This document shows positions 24,883-33,973 of a stretch of DNA of 64,000 nt, piece by piece. Where the stretch lies: NCBI GenBank assembly GCA_024228575.1, contig JAAETH010000231.1, forward strand, positions 1 through 64,000, in the 5' to 3' direction. The notes under the pieces were generated by a model. That model was not told the DNA's origin. It did not search any database and saw nothing but the letters and a program-made list of their open reading frames with translations. A program made the translations under genes and the position numbers. Source of the stretch: Actinomycetes bacterium (lineage in GTDB: Bacteria; Actinomycetota; Acidimicrobiia; Acidimicrobiales; Poriferisodalaceae). Position 1 is the stretch's first letter. Every line of letters begins with the position of its first letter.

Positions 24883-26046
24883 GTGGGTTTCCAAAGGCCT
24901 TCGGATAGTTGGCTACATCACCTGACACTCATGGCGTGTGCTTTGGTTGTCGGATTGTTCACGTTCGCGTCGATGACGGGGACCGGTTCAGCCTCCGAGT
25001 ATCAAACAGACGACACACAGATGACCAGCTCGCGGTCGACGACCGATGTGGCTGACGACAGCTTCGGGGCGACTCTGCCCACAGCCTCGGGCACGGTAAT
25101 TGCCGAGGGTGGCGAGGAATCGCCCGACCTCGAGCCTCCGGCAGCAGACGCAGCGTCGAACGATGGATTCGAACAACCCACCAGCCCAGATCACACATCA
25201 CCCTCGACCGATGGACCAGTGGTCGTGCCCGGCGATCCCGTCGACGTTCCGATTCCTCCAGCCTCACGGTTCGTCGGATCGCAACGCGCTGTCGAGCTGT
25301 TGACCACAGCCGGAGGCGCCGATCCGACCGAAGCCGCCATCGAGATTCTCGCATCGAGTGGTCCCCTCGGCGAGTACCTTGCAACGAACCCGGTCACGCG
25401 GTCGCGTCTACAAGCAGCACTCGATGGTGCCCGGTTGGTCTCGGCCATCGACTACGCCGACCGGATCACCGCCGCCGTCAACTCGACTCTCGACACCCTT
25501 GCCGCCGACCACGCCCAGGCAGGCACGGGCCTTTGTCTGGTCGTCGGGCCTGGTCCCACGTGCGACCAGGTCGCGGACCTGAACTACACGTTCAGCGCCA
25601 CACCGCAGCGTTGGCGGGTCGATGAAATCGTCGATCGCTACGGTTCGGACTCGTCGGCCCAAGCCATCGGTCCCATTGCAGATCTGCACTTCACCGGCAA
25701 TATGTGGAACCTCGTGCGCGAGGCGCACAACGTCTCCATAACAGCCGAGCTTCGCAATGCGTGGATCGTCGCCGGGGCGGAAATCTCTCCCAGCACCACA
25801 CAGCTGACAGCAAATCTCGTGTTCTTGAGTGCCTATGTGGACGCAGCGAGAGCCCAATGGCCAGACACCTGGACACGATTGATCGACGATGGCGTCGACA
25901 CACATTTTGCCTCTACTTGGAACCGTATCGTCGACGCCTACGCGACCACCGACTCGGCCTTTTGGAACGTCGCGTTCTTGCACGACACGAGCGCCGTACA
26001 GGAATTCACCGGCGGAGCCGCGGGTATTCGCCGCGCCCCGACGTGA
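24883..26046 (+). CDS. Secreted protein of unknown function
   Basis: 387-aa product with a likely signal peptide: hydrophobic core HLTLMACALVVGLFTFASM, cleavage near GSAS. An unstructured acidic Ser/Thr/Pro stretch follows to about residue 130, then a mostly helical domain with one Cys pair (GLCLVVGPGPTC). No family was recognised. The GTG at 24883 is the chosen start; an in-frame ATG at 24931 would still leave a hydrophobic N-terminus. It is divergent from algH and convergent with ilvC, so it is probably its own transcription unit. Confidence 0.65.
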   Translation: MGFQRPSDSWLHHLTLMACALVVGLFTFASMTGTGSASEYQTDDTQMTSSRSTTDVADDSFGATLPTASGTVIAEGGEESPDLEPPAADAASNDGFEQPTSPDHTSPSTDGPVVVPGDPVDVPIPPASRFVGSQRAVELLTTAGGADPTEAAIEILASSGPLGEYLATNPVTRSRLQAALDGARLVSAIDYADRITAAVNSTLDTLAADHAQAGTGLCLVVGPGPTCDQVADLNYTFSATPQRWRVDEIVDRYGSDSSAQAIGPIADLHFTGNMWNLVREAHNVSITAELRNAWIVAGAEISPSTTQLTANLVFLSAYVDAARAQWPDTWTRLIDDGVDTHFASTWNRIVDAYATTDSAFWNVAFLHDTSAVQEFTGGAAGIRRAPT

Positions 26047-26050
26047 ACCT

Positions 26051-27085
26051 TCAATCGACTGCGCCACCGGAGGTTGCGGTGATGTCGGCCTTGCCGGCCG
26101 AGATCCACGGCATCATGGCTCGCAGTTCCTTGCCGACCGCTTCGATCGGGTGGTTCATGCCTTCTTCGCGCATTCTCAGGTAGTTGGCGCGACCGGTCCG
26201 GTTCTCAGAGACCCACTCATCTGCGAAGGTACCGTCCTGAATCTCGGCGAGGATCTTCTTCATCTCCTTGCGAGTCTCGTCGGTGATGATCCGCGGACCG
26301 CGGGTCAGGTCGCCGTATTCGGCGGTGTCGGAGATCGAGAATCGCATACCGGCGATGCCGGCCTCGTAGATGAAGTCGACGATGAGCTTCACCTCGTGCA
26401 AGGTCTCGAAGTACGCCGACTCCGGCTGGTACCCCGCCTCGACGAGGGTGTCGTAGCCCGCGCGGATGAGTTCGGTCAAGCCACCACAGAGCACGACCTG
26501 TTCGCCGAATAGATCGGTCTCGGTCTCCTCGGCGAAAGTGGTCTCGAGCACGCCTCCACGGGTGCCACCGATGCCCTTGGCATAGGCAAGGCCGATGGAC
26601 TTGGCGTCACCGGTCGGATCCTGGTGAACGGCGATGAGCGACGGAACCCCGCCCCCCTCGACGTAGGTACGGCGCACATTGTGACCGGGCCCCTTCGGGG
26701 CGATCATGATGACGTTCACATCGTCGGGCACTGTGATGTAGCCGAAGTGGATGTTGAAACCATGCGAGAAGGCGACGGTCATGCCAGGTGACAGGTTCGG
26801 AGCGACCGACTCATCGTAGATACGCGCCTGCTCGGTGTCGGGCAGGGCCATCATGATCAGGTCCGACGCAGCGGTCGCGTCGGCGACCGACATCACCGTC
26901 AGCCCCTCGGCCTCGGCCTTGGCCTTGGACGACGAACCTTCGCGCAGGCCGACGATGACGTTCACCCCGCTGTCGCGCAGGTTCAGGGCGTGGGCATGAC
27001 CCTGCGAGCCATACCCGAGGATGCCCACGGTCTTGGCGCCGAGCAAGCCTAGATCGGCATCGTCGTCGTAGTAGATGGTTGCCAT
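26051..27085 (-). CDS. ilvC: Ketol-acid reductoisomerase
   Basis: 344-aa class I KARI. It isomerises and reduces 2-acetolactate or 2-aceto-2-hydroxybutyrate in Val/Leu/Ile synthesis using NADPH and Mg2+. Rossmann motif [18 protein letters not shown] is at residues 18-36, the cofactor loop is [17 protein letters not shown] (Arg and Ser typical of NADPH preference), and metal residues lie in [13 protein letters not shown] and [15 protein letters not shown]. Length is standard. It is the last gene of ilvBNC, 36 bases after ilvN. Confidence 0.95.
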   Translation of the reverse strand: MATIYYDDDADLGLLGAKTVGILGYGSQGHAHALNLRDSGVNVIVGLREGSSSKAKAEAEGLTVMSVADATAASDLIMMALPDTEQARIYDESVAPNLSPGMTVAFSHGFNIHFGYITVPDDVNVIMIAPKGPGHNVRRTYVEGGGVPSLIAVHQDPTGDAKSIGLAYAKGIGGTRGGVLETTFAEETETDLFGEQVVLCGGLTELIRAGYDTLVEAGYQPESAYFETLHEVKLIVDFIYEAGIAGMRFSISDTAEYGDLTRGPRIITDETRKEMKKILAEIQDGTFADEWVSENRTGRANYLRMREEGMNHPIEAVGKELRAMMPWISAGKADITATSGGAVD

Positions 27086-27121
27086 TGAATCGACTCCTGG
27101 TTTGTCGTGGTTTGAGGCGTG

Positions 27122-27628
27122 TTATTCGTCCGAATTGCGAAGACGCGGAAGCGCCACCCGTCCGGTTCTCTGGATATGGGTGATCCCGAACTGTTGCATC
27201 AACTCCTCGCACTCGTCGAGGCGCTCGGGCGAGGCCGAGAAGCTGAAAGTGATGTGCCCATCATCGAAATCGAGAGCGTAGCCACCGAACCGAAGGGCGG
27301 TCTGAAGAACGTCGTGGGGTCTATCGCCCTTCTCGACGGTCAGCAACATCAGCTCGCGCTCGACAGCATCGGTGGGCTTGAGCTCCTCGATGCGAACGAC
27401 GTTGATCAGCTTGTCGAGTTGTTTGACAATCTGCTCGAGTGGAGCTGAGGCGAGATCGACGACAATTGTGACGCGACTGAGATCGAAATCGTTGGTCGGG
27501 GCAACCGCCAGAGAGTGGATGTTGAACCCGCGACGAGCGAAGAGGCTCGCTATCCGGGCCAGCACCCCCGCCTTGTTCTCAACGAGAGCGCTGACGATGT
27601 GGAGCCGCTGCAATGGATGTGCGTTCAT
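27122..27628 (-). CDS. ilvN: Acetolactate synthase small (regulatory) subunit
   Basis: 168-aa regulatory subunit with an N-terminal ACT domain (IVSALVENKAGVLARIASLF, then RRGFNIHSLAV) and the C-terminal ALS_ss domain. It binds valine and tunes the catalytic subunit; the ACT residues before GFNIHSL are those usually involved in effector binding. It overlaps the ilvB stop by four nucleotides (ATGA). Length matches the actinobacterial form. Confidence 0.94.
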   Translation of the reverse strand: MNAHPLQRLHIVSALVENKAGVLARIASLFARRGFNIHSLAVAPTNDFDLSRVTIVVDLASAPLEQIVKQLDKLINVVRIEELKPTDAVERELMLLTVEKGDRPHDVLQTALRFGGYALDFDDGHITFSFSASPERLDECEELMQQFGITHIQRTGRVALPRLRNSDE

Positions 27629-29382
27629 GACGGTGCAACCCCTGATTTACCAAGCTCTGCGTCGCCCTCCGGGCCGAGAATGACGACATCGTTGCTGCCG
27701 CCGGCTGGAACCATCGGGTAGACCTTCTCGAACTCGTCGACCCGGAAATCGACGACCACCGGCCGGTCGTTGATCGCGTTGGCCTGCTCGATCACCGATT
27801 CGACCTCGTCGGCCTTCTCCGCACGCAACCCGACACAACCCATGGCCTCGGCGAGCTTCGCGTAGTCGGGTAGGTCCTGGGACAGATACACCTCGCTGTA
27901 GCGCTCTTCATAGAAGAGCTCCTGCCATTGGCGCACCATGCCGAGATATGCGTTGTTCAAGATGGCGATCTTCACCGGTATGCGCTCTGCAGCCGCAGTG
28001 ATGAGCTCCTGGAATGTCATCTGGAAGCAGCCGTCGCCGTCGATGGCCCAGACCGTGGCATCGGGGCGGCCGGCCTTGGCCCCAACAGCCGCGGGCACGG
28101 CATATCCCATGGTCCCGAGCCCACCAGAGTTGACCCAGCTGTACGGCTTGTTGAAGCGCCAGAACTGGCTGGCCCACATCTGGTGCTGACCGACACCAGC
28201 AACAACGATGGTGCCCTCGGGGGCCATCTCGTTGAGCTTCTCGAGGCAGTACTGAGGCTTCAGCGGGAACCCACTCTCGGACTGCTCGTACTTGAACGGA
28301 TGGGTCTCCTGCCAGCCGCTGACGGTCGACTTCCACGGGTCGAGATCGACGGCCCCGATTCCGCCACTTCTCAGTTCGGCGTTGATCGCCTCGATGACGA
28401 GGCGGGCATCGCCGATGATCGACACGTCGGGTTGACGCACCTTGCCGTGTTCGGCCGGGTCGATGTCGACGTGCACAACCTTGGCGTGTGGGGCGAACGC
28501 ATCGACCTTGCCCGTGACCCGGTCGTCGAAACGAGAGCCGAACGCCAGCAGCAGATCGGCTTGCTGCAGGGCTGTGATGGCAGCGTATGCGCCGTGCATG
28601 CCGGGCATCCCGAAACACAGGGGGTGGTCATCGGGAAGTGCGCCACGGGCCATCAGTGTCGTGACCGTGGGTATCTGCGCCATGTCGACGAACTCTCGAA
28701 GCGCCTCGACCGCACGAGCCTTCATGATGCCGCCGCCCGCGTAGACGACCGGACGCTGCGCCGCCCTGATCAGTTCGACGGCCTCGGAGATCTCGGCGGG
28801 ATCGACCCCGAGACTGGGCTGATAGCCGGGAAGGGATATCCCCTCGCCCCAGGTCTGCTCCCAGGCGACGTCCCAGTCGATCTCCATGTTGGCTATGTCT
28901 TTTGGCAGATCCAGCAGTACCGGTCCGGGTCGTCCGGTGGTAGCGATGTGAAACGCCTCTTGCACGAGTCGCGGAATGTCGGCCGGGTCGGTGATGAGCT
29001 CGTTGTGTTTGGTGACCGACCGTGTGATGCCAACCGTGTCGCACTCCTGGAAGGCGTCGGTTCCTATGTTCGAGAAGGCGACCTGCCCCGTGATGGCAAC
29101 CATCGGGACCGAGTCCATGTACGCGTCCATGAGGGGGGTGACGATGTTCGTAGCAGCCGGGCCGCTGGTGACGATGACAACACCGGGCTTGCCGGTGACG
29201 GTCGCATATCCCGAGGCCATGTGTCCGGCACCTTGTTCGTGACGAACGAGGACGTGGCGAATGGGTGATTCGATGATCGGGTCGTAGACCGGAAGGATCG
29301 CCCCTCCGGGCAGGCCGAATACAACCTCAACACCGCTGAGTTCCAGGCTCTTGATCAGGGCTTGGGCACCGGTGATTCGCAT
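27625..29382 (-). CDS. ilvB: Acetolactate synthase large (catalytic) subunit
   Basis: 585-aa ThDP enzyme making 2-acetolactate from two pyruvates, or 2-aceto-2-hydroxybutyrate from pyruvate and 2-oxobutyrate. Seen are the catalytic Glu in VRHEQGAGHMASGYA, the FAD-binding middle domain, and the ThDP motif GDGCFQMTFQEL to AILNNAYLGM. The ATG at 29382 (MRITGAQALIKSLEL) is chosen over the open frame reaching 29466, because that upstream part is the attenuator and terminator described separately. No strong ribosome binding site is seen. It is the first structural gene of ilvBNC. Confidence 0.95.
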   Translation of the reverse strand: MRITGAQALIKSLELSGVEVVFGLPGGAILPVYDPIIESPIRHVLVRHEQGAGHMASGYATVTGKPGVVIVTSGPAATNIVTPLMDAYMDSVPMVAITGQVAFSNIGTDAFQECDTVGITRSVTKHNELITDPADIPRLVQEAFHIATTGRPGPVLLDLPKDIANMEIDWDVAWEQTWGEGISLPGYQPSLGVDPAEISEAVELIRAAQRPVVYAGGGIMKARAVEALREFVDMAQIPTVTTLMARGALPDDHPLCFGMPGMHGAYAAITALQQADLLLAFGSRFDDRVTGKVDAFAPHAKVVHVDIDPAEHGKVRQPDVSIIGDARLVIEAINAELRSGGIGAVDLDPWKSTVSGWQETHPFKYEQSESGFPLKPQYCLEKLNEMAPEGTIVVAGVGQHQMWASQFWRFNKPYSWVNSGGLGTMGYAVPAAVGAKAGRPDATVWAIDGDGCFQMTFQELITAAAERIPVKIAILNNAYLGMVRQWQELFYEERYSEVYLSQDLPDYAKLAEAMGCVGLRAEKADEVESVIEQANAINDRPVVVDFRVDEFEKVYPMVPAGGSNDVVILGPEGDAELGKSGVAPS

Positions 29383-29428
29383 CGGTTTGGCTTTCTGTTC
29401 GCTGAAGGGGGTGACTGTGGCCGGACAC

Positions 29429-29453
29429 AAAAAGACCTCCCCGGAGGGAGGTC
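29429..29453 (-). terminator. Intrinsic terminator of the ilvB attenuator
   Basis: On the minus strand the stem GACCTCCC/GGGAGGTC (8 bp, loop TCCG) is followed immediately by TTTTT at 29433-29429. It lies about 46 bases before the ilvB ATG and downstream of the leader peptide. A Rho-independent terminator inside a leader, upstream of its own structural gene, is the classic attenuator layout. Confidence 0.85.
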
Positions 29454-29457
29454 GAAC

Positions 29458-29483
29458 AGCACACACGGAGGCCCGCGTGTGCT
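29458..29483 (-). promoter_or_regulatory. Upstream leader hairpin of the ilvB attenuator
   Basis: AGCACAC at 29458-29464 pairs with GTGTGCT at 29477-29483; a further three pairs form after one mismatch. The hairpin begins at the leader-peptide stop codon and ends four bases before the terminator stem. Ribosome position on the leader would decide whether it forms; its exact role (pause, anti-terminator or spacer) is inference. The layout resembles ilvBNC attenuators of other Actinobacteria. Confidence 0.6.
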
Positions 29484-29535
29484 AGTTGAGTACTACGACG
29501 ATGAAGAGGTCGCGCCGCGCCACATGCACAGTCAT
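29482..29535 (-). CDS. ilvB leader peptide
   Basis: A 17-codon frame from ATG at 29535 to TAG at 29482 encodes MTVHVARRDLFIVVVLN. Six of the eight residues from position 10 to 17 are Leu, Ile or Val, the products of the pathway, and the stop codon lies at the base of the first leader hairpin. Ribosome stalling on these codons when branched-chain aminoacyl-tRNAs run short would favour read-through into ilvBNC. In-frame GTGs at 29529 and 29523 are alternative starts. This peptide is too short for ordinary gene callers. Confidence 0.8.
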   Translation of the reverse strand: MTVHVARRDLFIVVVLN

Positions 29536-29556
29536 CTCGCATAGTCTGCCCATCCG

Positions 29557-30726
29557 ATGGGCCCGAAGCAACTCGAATTGTCGGCTCTGAGCAAGATCGG
29601 AGCCTGCTTCCTCGCATGGATCGCTGTCGCGGCATGGCTGGCACCCATCACAGATGTGTCGCTACAGGTACCAGACGGTCATGTCAGCTCGGTCGCGGCC
29701 GCTCTCGACCGGACCTGTCCGGCCTCGCCTCGGATCGAGTTGCTCAACACCCCGTCACCCTTGGTGTTTCGCACCGTAATGGAGGTCGAAGAGCCGACCG
29801 CAATCGCCGTGCGGGCCGGCTCGATCGTGATCGGTTCGCGTGGCGGGATCGTTCGCGAGTGGCTTGCGGGCGAAACCGAGCCCCTAACGTTGCTCGACCT
29901 CTCCGACGACACGTCGCGCGACGCGGATCAAGGCCTGCTCGACATCGGCTGGCTCGAGGATGTTCTCCTCGTTCTGCGTACCGACTCGGCGGGCGCCACG
30001 GTTCTGACCGCCCACGAAGACGACCCCGGGTCAACGACAGGAGTTGTCTTGTTGAGGGTCGAGCAGCCAGATCCGCGCCATAACGGAGGGGGCCTGGCCA
30101 TCCTCGACGGGGGTGAGGTAGCGATCGGCATCGGCGACGGTGGCCTTCAGGGAGATCCGAACTCGAATGCCGGAAACCCCAATTCTGCGCTCGGGAAGAT
30201 CCTCCGGGGAAGGGTCGATCTCGAAGCGGGCCGCCTGATCCCATCCGGTGACCGAGATTCGCTGGTCTGGGTGAGCGGTGTCAGGAATCCGCATCGCATT
30301 TGGGCCGGAGACGACGGCGTCAGCGTTTGGATCACCGACGTCGGCGAGAACTGCCGCGAGGAGGTGAACCGGGTTCTGCTTTCCGAACCAACCTACGACC
30401 TCGGCTGGAACTCGCGCGAGGGCGACATCGACTTCGTAGCCGACCCATGGCGTATCACAACCGATCCGCTGGCCGCCTACGGCCACACGGAGGGGCGATG
30501 TGCCGTGATCGGTGGCACCCCCGCCCCCGACAACCTCGCTGCGCTGGGCGTCGGACCGGCCTCGATCGTCGCCGACATGTGCACGGGCGAGCTGTTCATG
30601 GTCGACTCGATGCGGATGTCAGCCCTGCCGGGCGCCGCCCAATCCCCGGTCGCTCTCGCATCGGACGGGCTGGGTGGAGTGTTGATAGCCGAACTCGGTG
30701 GACGCGTTCGGAGGCTCGAGTCGTGA
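29557..30726 (+). CDS. PQQ-dependent sugar dehydrogenase-like (sorbosone/glucose dehydrogenase family)
   Basis: 389-aa product with an N-terminal hydrophobic signal (KIGACFLAWIAVAAWLAP), probably exported. The six-bladed propeller of the GSDH family is shown by NGGGLAILDGGEVAIGIGDG, NAGNPNSALGKILRG, SGVRNPHRIWAG and ITDVGENCREEVN. Known members oxidise aldose sugars with PQQ, but many homologues have unknown substrates and no PQQ genes are in the window. It starts divergently only 22 bases from the ilvB leader-peptide start and overlaps the next gene by GTGA. Confidence 0.82.
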   Translation: MGPKQLELSALSKIGACFLAWIAVAAWLAPITDVSLQVPDGHVSSVAAALDRTCPASPRIELLNTPSPLVFRTVMEVEEPTAIAVRAGSIVIGSRGGIVREWLAGETEPLTLLDLSDDTSRDADQGLLDIGWLEDVLLVLRTDSAGATVLTAHEDDPGSTTGVVLLRVEQPDPRHNGGGLAILDGGEVAIGIGDGGLQGDPNSNAGNPNSALGKILRGRVDLEAGRLIPSGDRDSLVWVSGVRNPHRIWAGDDGVSVWITDVGENCREEVNRVLLSEPTYDLGWNSREGDIDFVADPWRITTDPLAAYGHTEGRCAVIGGTPAPDNLAALGVGPASIVADMCTGELFMVDSMRMSALPGAAQSPVALASDGLGGVLIAELGGRVRRLES

Positions 30727-32039
30727 AACTGCATCTGCGTTCCGAACACGACCGAGACATCCTTCGGCTCGCCATACCGGCATTCGGATCGCTCGTGGCT
30801 GCGCCCCTGTACATCCTCACAGACACGGCGATTGTCGGCCGGATCGGAACCCCCGAACTCGCCGGCCTCGCCCTCGCTTCCGCAGTGCTCCTCACCCTGG
30901 TGAATCTGCTGGTGTTCCTGGCATACGGAACGACGGGCACAGTCGGCAGGGCGATAGGGGCCGGCGACGAAGATCGCGCTGCGAACCTCGGAATGCAGTC
31001 GCTGTGGCTGGGCTTGCTGATGGGCGCCATCATCGGTATTGCCCTGGCCCTTGCTGCCGCACCGCTGCTCGAGCTGTTCCACGCCGAGAACGACGTCATC
31101 GACCACGCGACCACCTACCTGCGCATCAGCTGCGTCGGTGTCCCGGCACTGCTCACATCGATGGCGGGCACCGGTTACCTCCGCGGGCTCCAGGACACGA
31201 GGACACCCCTGGTAGTGGCGATAGGGACGGCGCTACTGAACGGTGGTATCGAAGTCTGGTTCGTCTTCGGACTCGACTGGGGCGTCGCCGGCTCGGCCTG
31301 GTCGACGGTCATCGCAGAGTTCGCTGCCGCGGCCACATACACCTACATGGTTGTCCGCACGGTGCGCGGCCGGAACCAATCGGTCGCCCCGTCGGTCACC
31401 GACATGTGGGCGGCCAGCCGCGGAGGTCTCAACCTGGTCGCACGGACCGCCGCCCTGCGTGGTGCGTTCATCCTGGCGATCCTCATCGCAGCCACCAAGG
31501 GCACTACCGCCCTCGCCGCTCACGAGATCGCGATCCAGATCTGGATGACCCTTGCGCTCGCACTCGACGCAGTGGCGATAGCCGGTCAGGCGCTGGTGGC
31601 CCGCCACCTCGGGGCCGGCGACACCGCCACAGCCCGCTCGGCGTCGGCTCGCATGATCCAGTTGGCCTTCACCTTCGGTGTCGTCGCTGGGCTGGCTCTC
31701 ACGCTGGGCGCAAACCCACTCGCGCGGCTGTTCACCAGCGATGTCGCCGTGATCGACCTCACTGCGTTCCTGCTGATCCACGTCGCTGTGATGCAACCGA
31801 TCGGCGGTCACGTGTTCGCCCTCGACGGCATCTTGATCGGGGCGGGCGACCTCTCGTTTCTTGCGAAGGCGATGTGGTTCTCCACCCTGGTGTTCATGTG
31901 TGCCGCTTCGATCGTGTGGACCAGCGATCTTGGAATCGGTTGGCTCTGGGCGAGCCTCACACTGTTCATGGCCGTGCGGGCGGTAACCCTACACCTGCGA
32001 TACCGGGCCGACAGCTGGTTGGTCACCGGTGCCCCGTAG
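30723..32039 (+). CDS. MATE family (DinF-like) efflux transporter
   Basis: 438-aa integral membrane protein with about twelve helices in two halves. N-half motif LAIPAFGSLVAAPLYILTDT then AIVGRIGTPELAGLALA, and FLAYGTTGTVGRAIGAGDED, are DinF/MATE signatures; the C-half repeats the pattern (HEIAIQIWMTLALALDAV, QALVARHLGAGD). Such proteins export drugs or metabolites with a cation gradient. The GTG at 30723 overlaps the previous stop and gives the expected N-terminus; the earlier in-frame opening lies inside the dehydrogenase gene. Confidence 0.88.
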   Translation: MKLHLRSEHDRDILRLAIPAFGSLVAAPLYILTDTAIVGRIGTPELAGLALASAVLLTLVNLLVFLAYGTTGTVGRAIGAGDEDRAANLGMQSLWLGLLMGAIIGIALALAAAPLLELFHAENDVIDHATTYLRISCVGVPALLTSMAGTGYLRGLQDTRTPLVVAIGTALLNGGIEVWFVFGLDWGVAGSAWSTVIAEFAAAATYTYMVVRTVRGRNQSVAPSVTDMWAASRGGLNLVARTAALRGAFILAILIAATKGTTALAAHEIAIQIWMTLALALDAVAIAGQALVARHLGAGDTATARSASARMIQLAFTFGVVAGLALTLGANPLARLFTSDVAVIDLTAFLLIHVAVMQPIGGHVFALDGILIGAGDLSFLAKAMWFSTLVFMCAASIVWTSDLGIGWLWASLTLFMAVRAVTLHLRYRADSWLVTGAP

Positions 32040-32071
32040 GCCCTTTGGGCTCCGGCGACTGTCCCGTGACC

Positions 32072-33382
32072 TCAGTCGTGGTGGTCGAGGATGTGGGCCT
32101 GATGCAGGAACCCGTGAACACTGAAGTGATGAATCGCTTCGTCGTGATGCGGAGGGAAGACGATCGCTGCGGCAATCGCTCCGGCCAAACAACCAACCCC
32201 GCAGATGGCAAACGCGAGTCCGAAGTTCCCCATGTCTCCCAACTGACCGCCGAGGATCGGAAACACGATTCCACCGACCCCATAGGCCAAGAAGACATAG
32301 GGATAGTTCTCGCCGACCCGTGAGTTGCCGAACTCGTCAGCTGTCAGGGCTGGGAACAGGGCGAAGTTACCACCGAAGTTGAACCCGATCAACGTGGCAC
32401 CCAGATACAGCAGGTACTGGTTGCCCGCCATTCCGATGAAGGCCAGAAGGAAGACTCCCTGACTCGCTGCCATCGCTACCACCGAGCGCTTGCGCCCCAA
32501 CTTGTCGCTGAGCATTCCCCAGACAATGCGACCAACACCGTTGGCGAGACTGAAGAACACCGCCATGGCCGTACCCGAGATGGCGCTCGCCTCCGACTCG
32601 CTGTATCCGGCCTCCTGCAGCGCTTCCATCGGATACAACTTCATGAGCCCGATGGACATCAGCCCAGCCCCGGCAGACACGGCGAACGTGAGGGCGATGA
32701 GATGGAATTGGGGTGTCAACAACATCTCGGTCGGCTCGTAGTTCTCCCCTCCAGAACCCGCTATCTGCTCGGGAGGTTCGAATCCAGCTGGTGTCCAGCC
32801 CTTTGGCGGCATCGTCATCCACGTTGAGCCGATCAACACGATGACCGCAAAGGCGATGCCGTAGATCACAAAGGTCGTTCCCAATCCACGGTCCGATATC
32901 AGCGAACCCCACGCCCCTGCCAACTTGACCCAACCCATGGCTCCAAACCCGAAGCCGGCAACCGCCAAACCCGTGATCAACCCCTTGTAGTCGGGGAACC
33001 ACCTCATACCGACCGCAATCGGGACCACATAGGCCAGACCGATACCTGCTCCTCCGACCAGGCCGATGCCCAGCATCACCAACCAGAAGTTGGTGCCACC
33101 CGTCACCCCGGCAAATCCGTAGCCGAGACCGAGGGTCAATCCGCCGGCGATGGCCAAGGTTCGCGGGCCCCAGTCCTTGAGCTTTCGCCCGGCAAACACC
33201 ATCACCACGGCAAACGATGCCAGACCCACAGCGAACACGATCTGGGTCTCGAGCTTGCTCCAGCCCTCGTCGCGCAGTTCGGGGGTGAACACAGACCAGG
33301 CATAGATCGCACCGAGACAGAGCTGAATCAACACTGCACCGACCACCACGAGCCAGCGCCTGGGGGCGATATCCGCCGCCAT
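32072..33382 (-). CDS. OFA-type MFS transporter (oxalate/formate antiporter family)
   Basis: 436-aa twelve-helix MFS protein. The opening RRWLVVVGAVLIQLCLGAIYAW followed by SVFTP is characteristic of the OFA subfamily, as are GGAGIGLAYVVPIAVGMRWFPDYKGLITGLAVAG and GRIVWGMLSDKLGRKRS. Known members exchange oxalate/formate or carry other small carboxylates; the substrate here is unknown. The C-terminus is His-rich (HHDEAIHHFSVHGFLHQAH), which may be chance or a metal-sensitive tail. Confidence 0.85.
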   Translation of the reverse strand: MAADIAPRRWLVVVGAVLIQLCLGAIYAWSVFTPELRDEGWSKLETQIVFAVGLASFAVVMVFAGRKLKDWGPRTLAIAGGLTLGLGYGFAGVTGGTNFWLVMLGIGLVGGAGIGLAYVVPIAVGMRWFPDYKGLITGLAVAGFGFGAMGWVKLAGAWGSLISDRGLGTTFVIYGIAFAVIVLIGSTWMTMPPKGWTPAGFEPPEQIAGSGGENYEPTEMLLTPQFHLIALTFAVSAGAGLMSIGLMKLYPMEALQEAGYSESEASAISGTAMAVFFSLANGVGRIVWGMLSDKLGRKRSVVAMAASQGVFLLAFIGMAGNQYLLYLGATLIGFNFGGNFALFPALTADEFGNSRVGENYPYVFLAYGVGGIVFPILGGQLGDMGNFGLAFAICGVGCLAGAIAAAIVFPPHHDEAIHHFSVHGFLHQAHILDHHD

Positions 33383-33557
33383 TTCGCCGTCCTTTCGTCA
33401 GGTTTCGAAGGCAACGGCCGAAACGCCGGAGTCCTTCGATTGCGTCTCCACCGAGCATAGGTCTCTCACGAACAATCCGAGACAAACCCCATATCCACGA
33501 CCTGGAGCGGCCGACTTCGTACTCTGTTGTTGCACAAGCTCACCGGAGGACCCGTCC

Positions 33558-33968
33558 ATGACCGCCATTTCATGCATCGAAGGCATCGGCCCGAGGTACG
33601 CAAAGAAGCTCTCGGAGAACGGAGTCAGCTCGTGCGAGAAGCTCCTAGCGGCCGGAACAACCCGTAAGGGACGCAAGGAACTCGCCACTCTTTGCGGAAT
33701 CGACGAGAAACGAATCCTGGGCTGGGTGAACCGTGCCGACCTGTTCAGGGTCCGCGGAGTATCCACCCAGTACAGCGATCTACTCGAAGCGGCGGGAGTT
33801 GACACCGTCAAGGAGCTCAGGCGTCGGCGGGCGGACAACCTCACCGAGGCCATGGTCGCAGCCAACGCTCGCCGCAAGAACAAGCTCGTACGCCAGGTGC
33901 CCGTCGAGTCGCAGGTTCAGCGTTGGATCGACCACGCCAAGGAACTCGAAGCGATCGTCAAGTACTGA
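33558..33968 (+). CDS. DUF4332 (helix-hairpin-helix-like) protein
   Basis: 136-aa protein with tandem helix-hairpin-helix-like motifs typical of DUF4332: IEGIGPRYAKKLSENGVSS near the start and RVRGVSTQYSDLLEAAGVDT in the middle, each of the form GIG..ya..L...Gv.t. Such motifs often bind DNA non-specifically, but no function is established for this family. The C-terminus is basic (RRRRADNL, NARRKNKLVR). It is convergent with gatB, with five bases between the stops. Confidence 0.82.
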   Translation: MTAISCIEGIGPRYAKKLSENGVSSCEKLLAAGTTRKGRKELATLCGIDEKRILGWVNRADLFRVRGVSTQYSDLLEAAGVDTVKELRRRRADNLTEAMVAANARRKNKLVRQVPVESQVQRWIDHAKELEAIVKY

Positions 33969-33973
33969 AGCGT

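Noticed and set aside
27928-29268. 446-codon plus-strand open frame
   Set aside because: It is fully antisense to ilvB, which has strong family support.
29383-29466. N-terminal extension of ilvB
   Set aside because: It would be translated through the terminator hairpin and T-run; the leader-peptide attenuator explains the stretch better.
29429-29535. T-box riboswitch upstream of ilvB
   Set aside because: There is no room for a specifier stem and no T-box sequence; the short Leu/Ile/Val-rich peptide fits attenuation.
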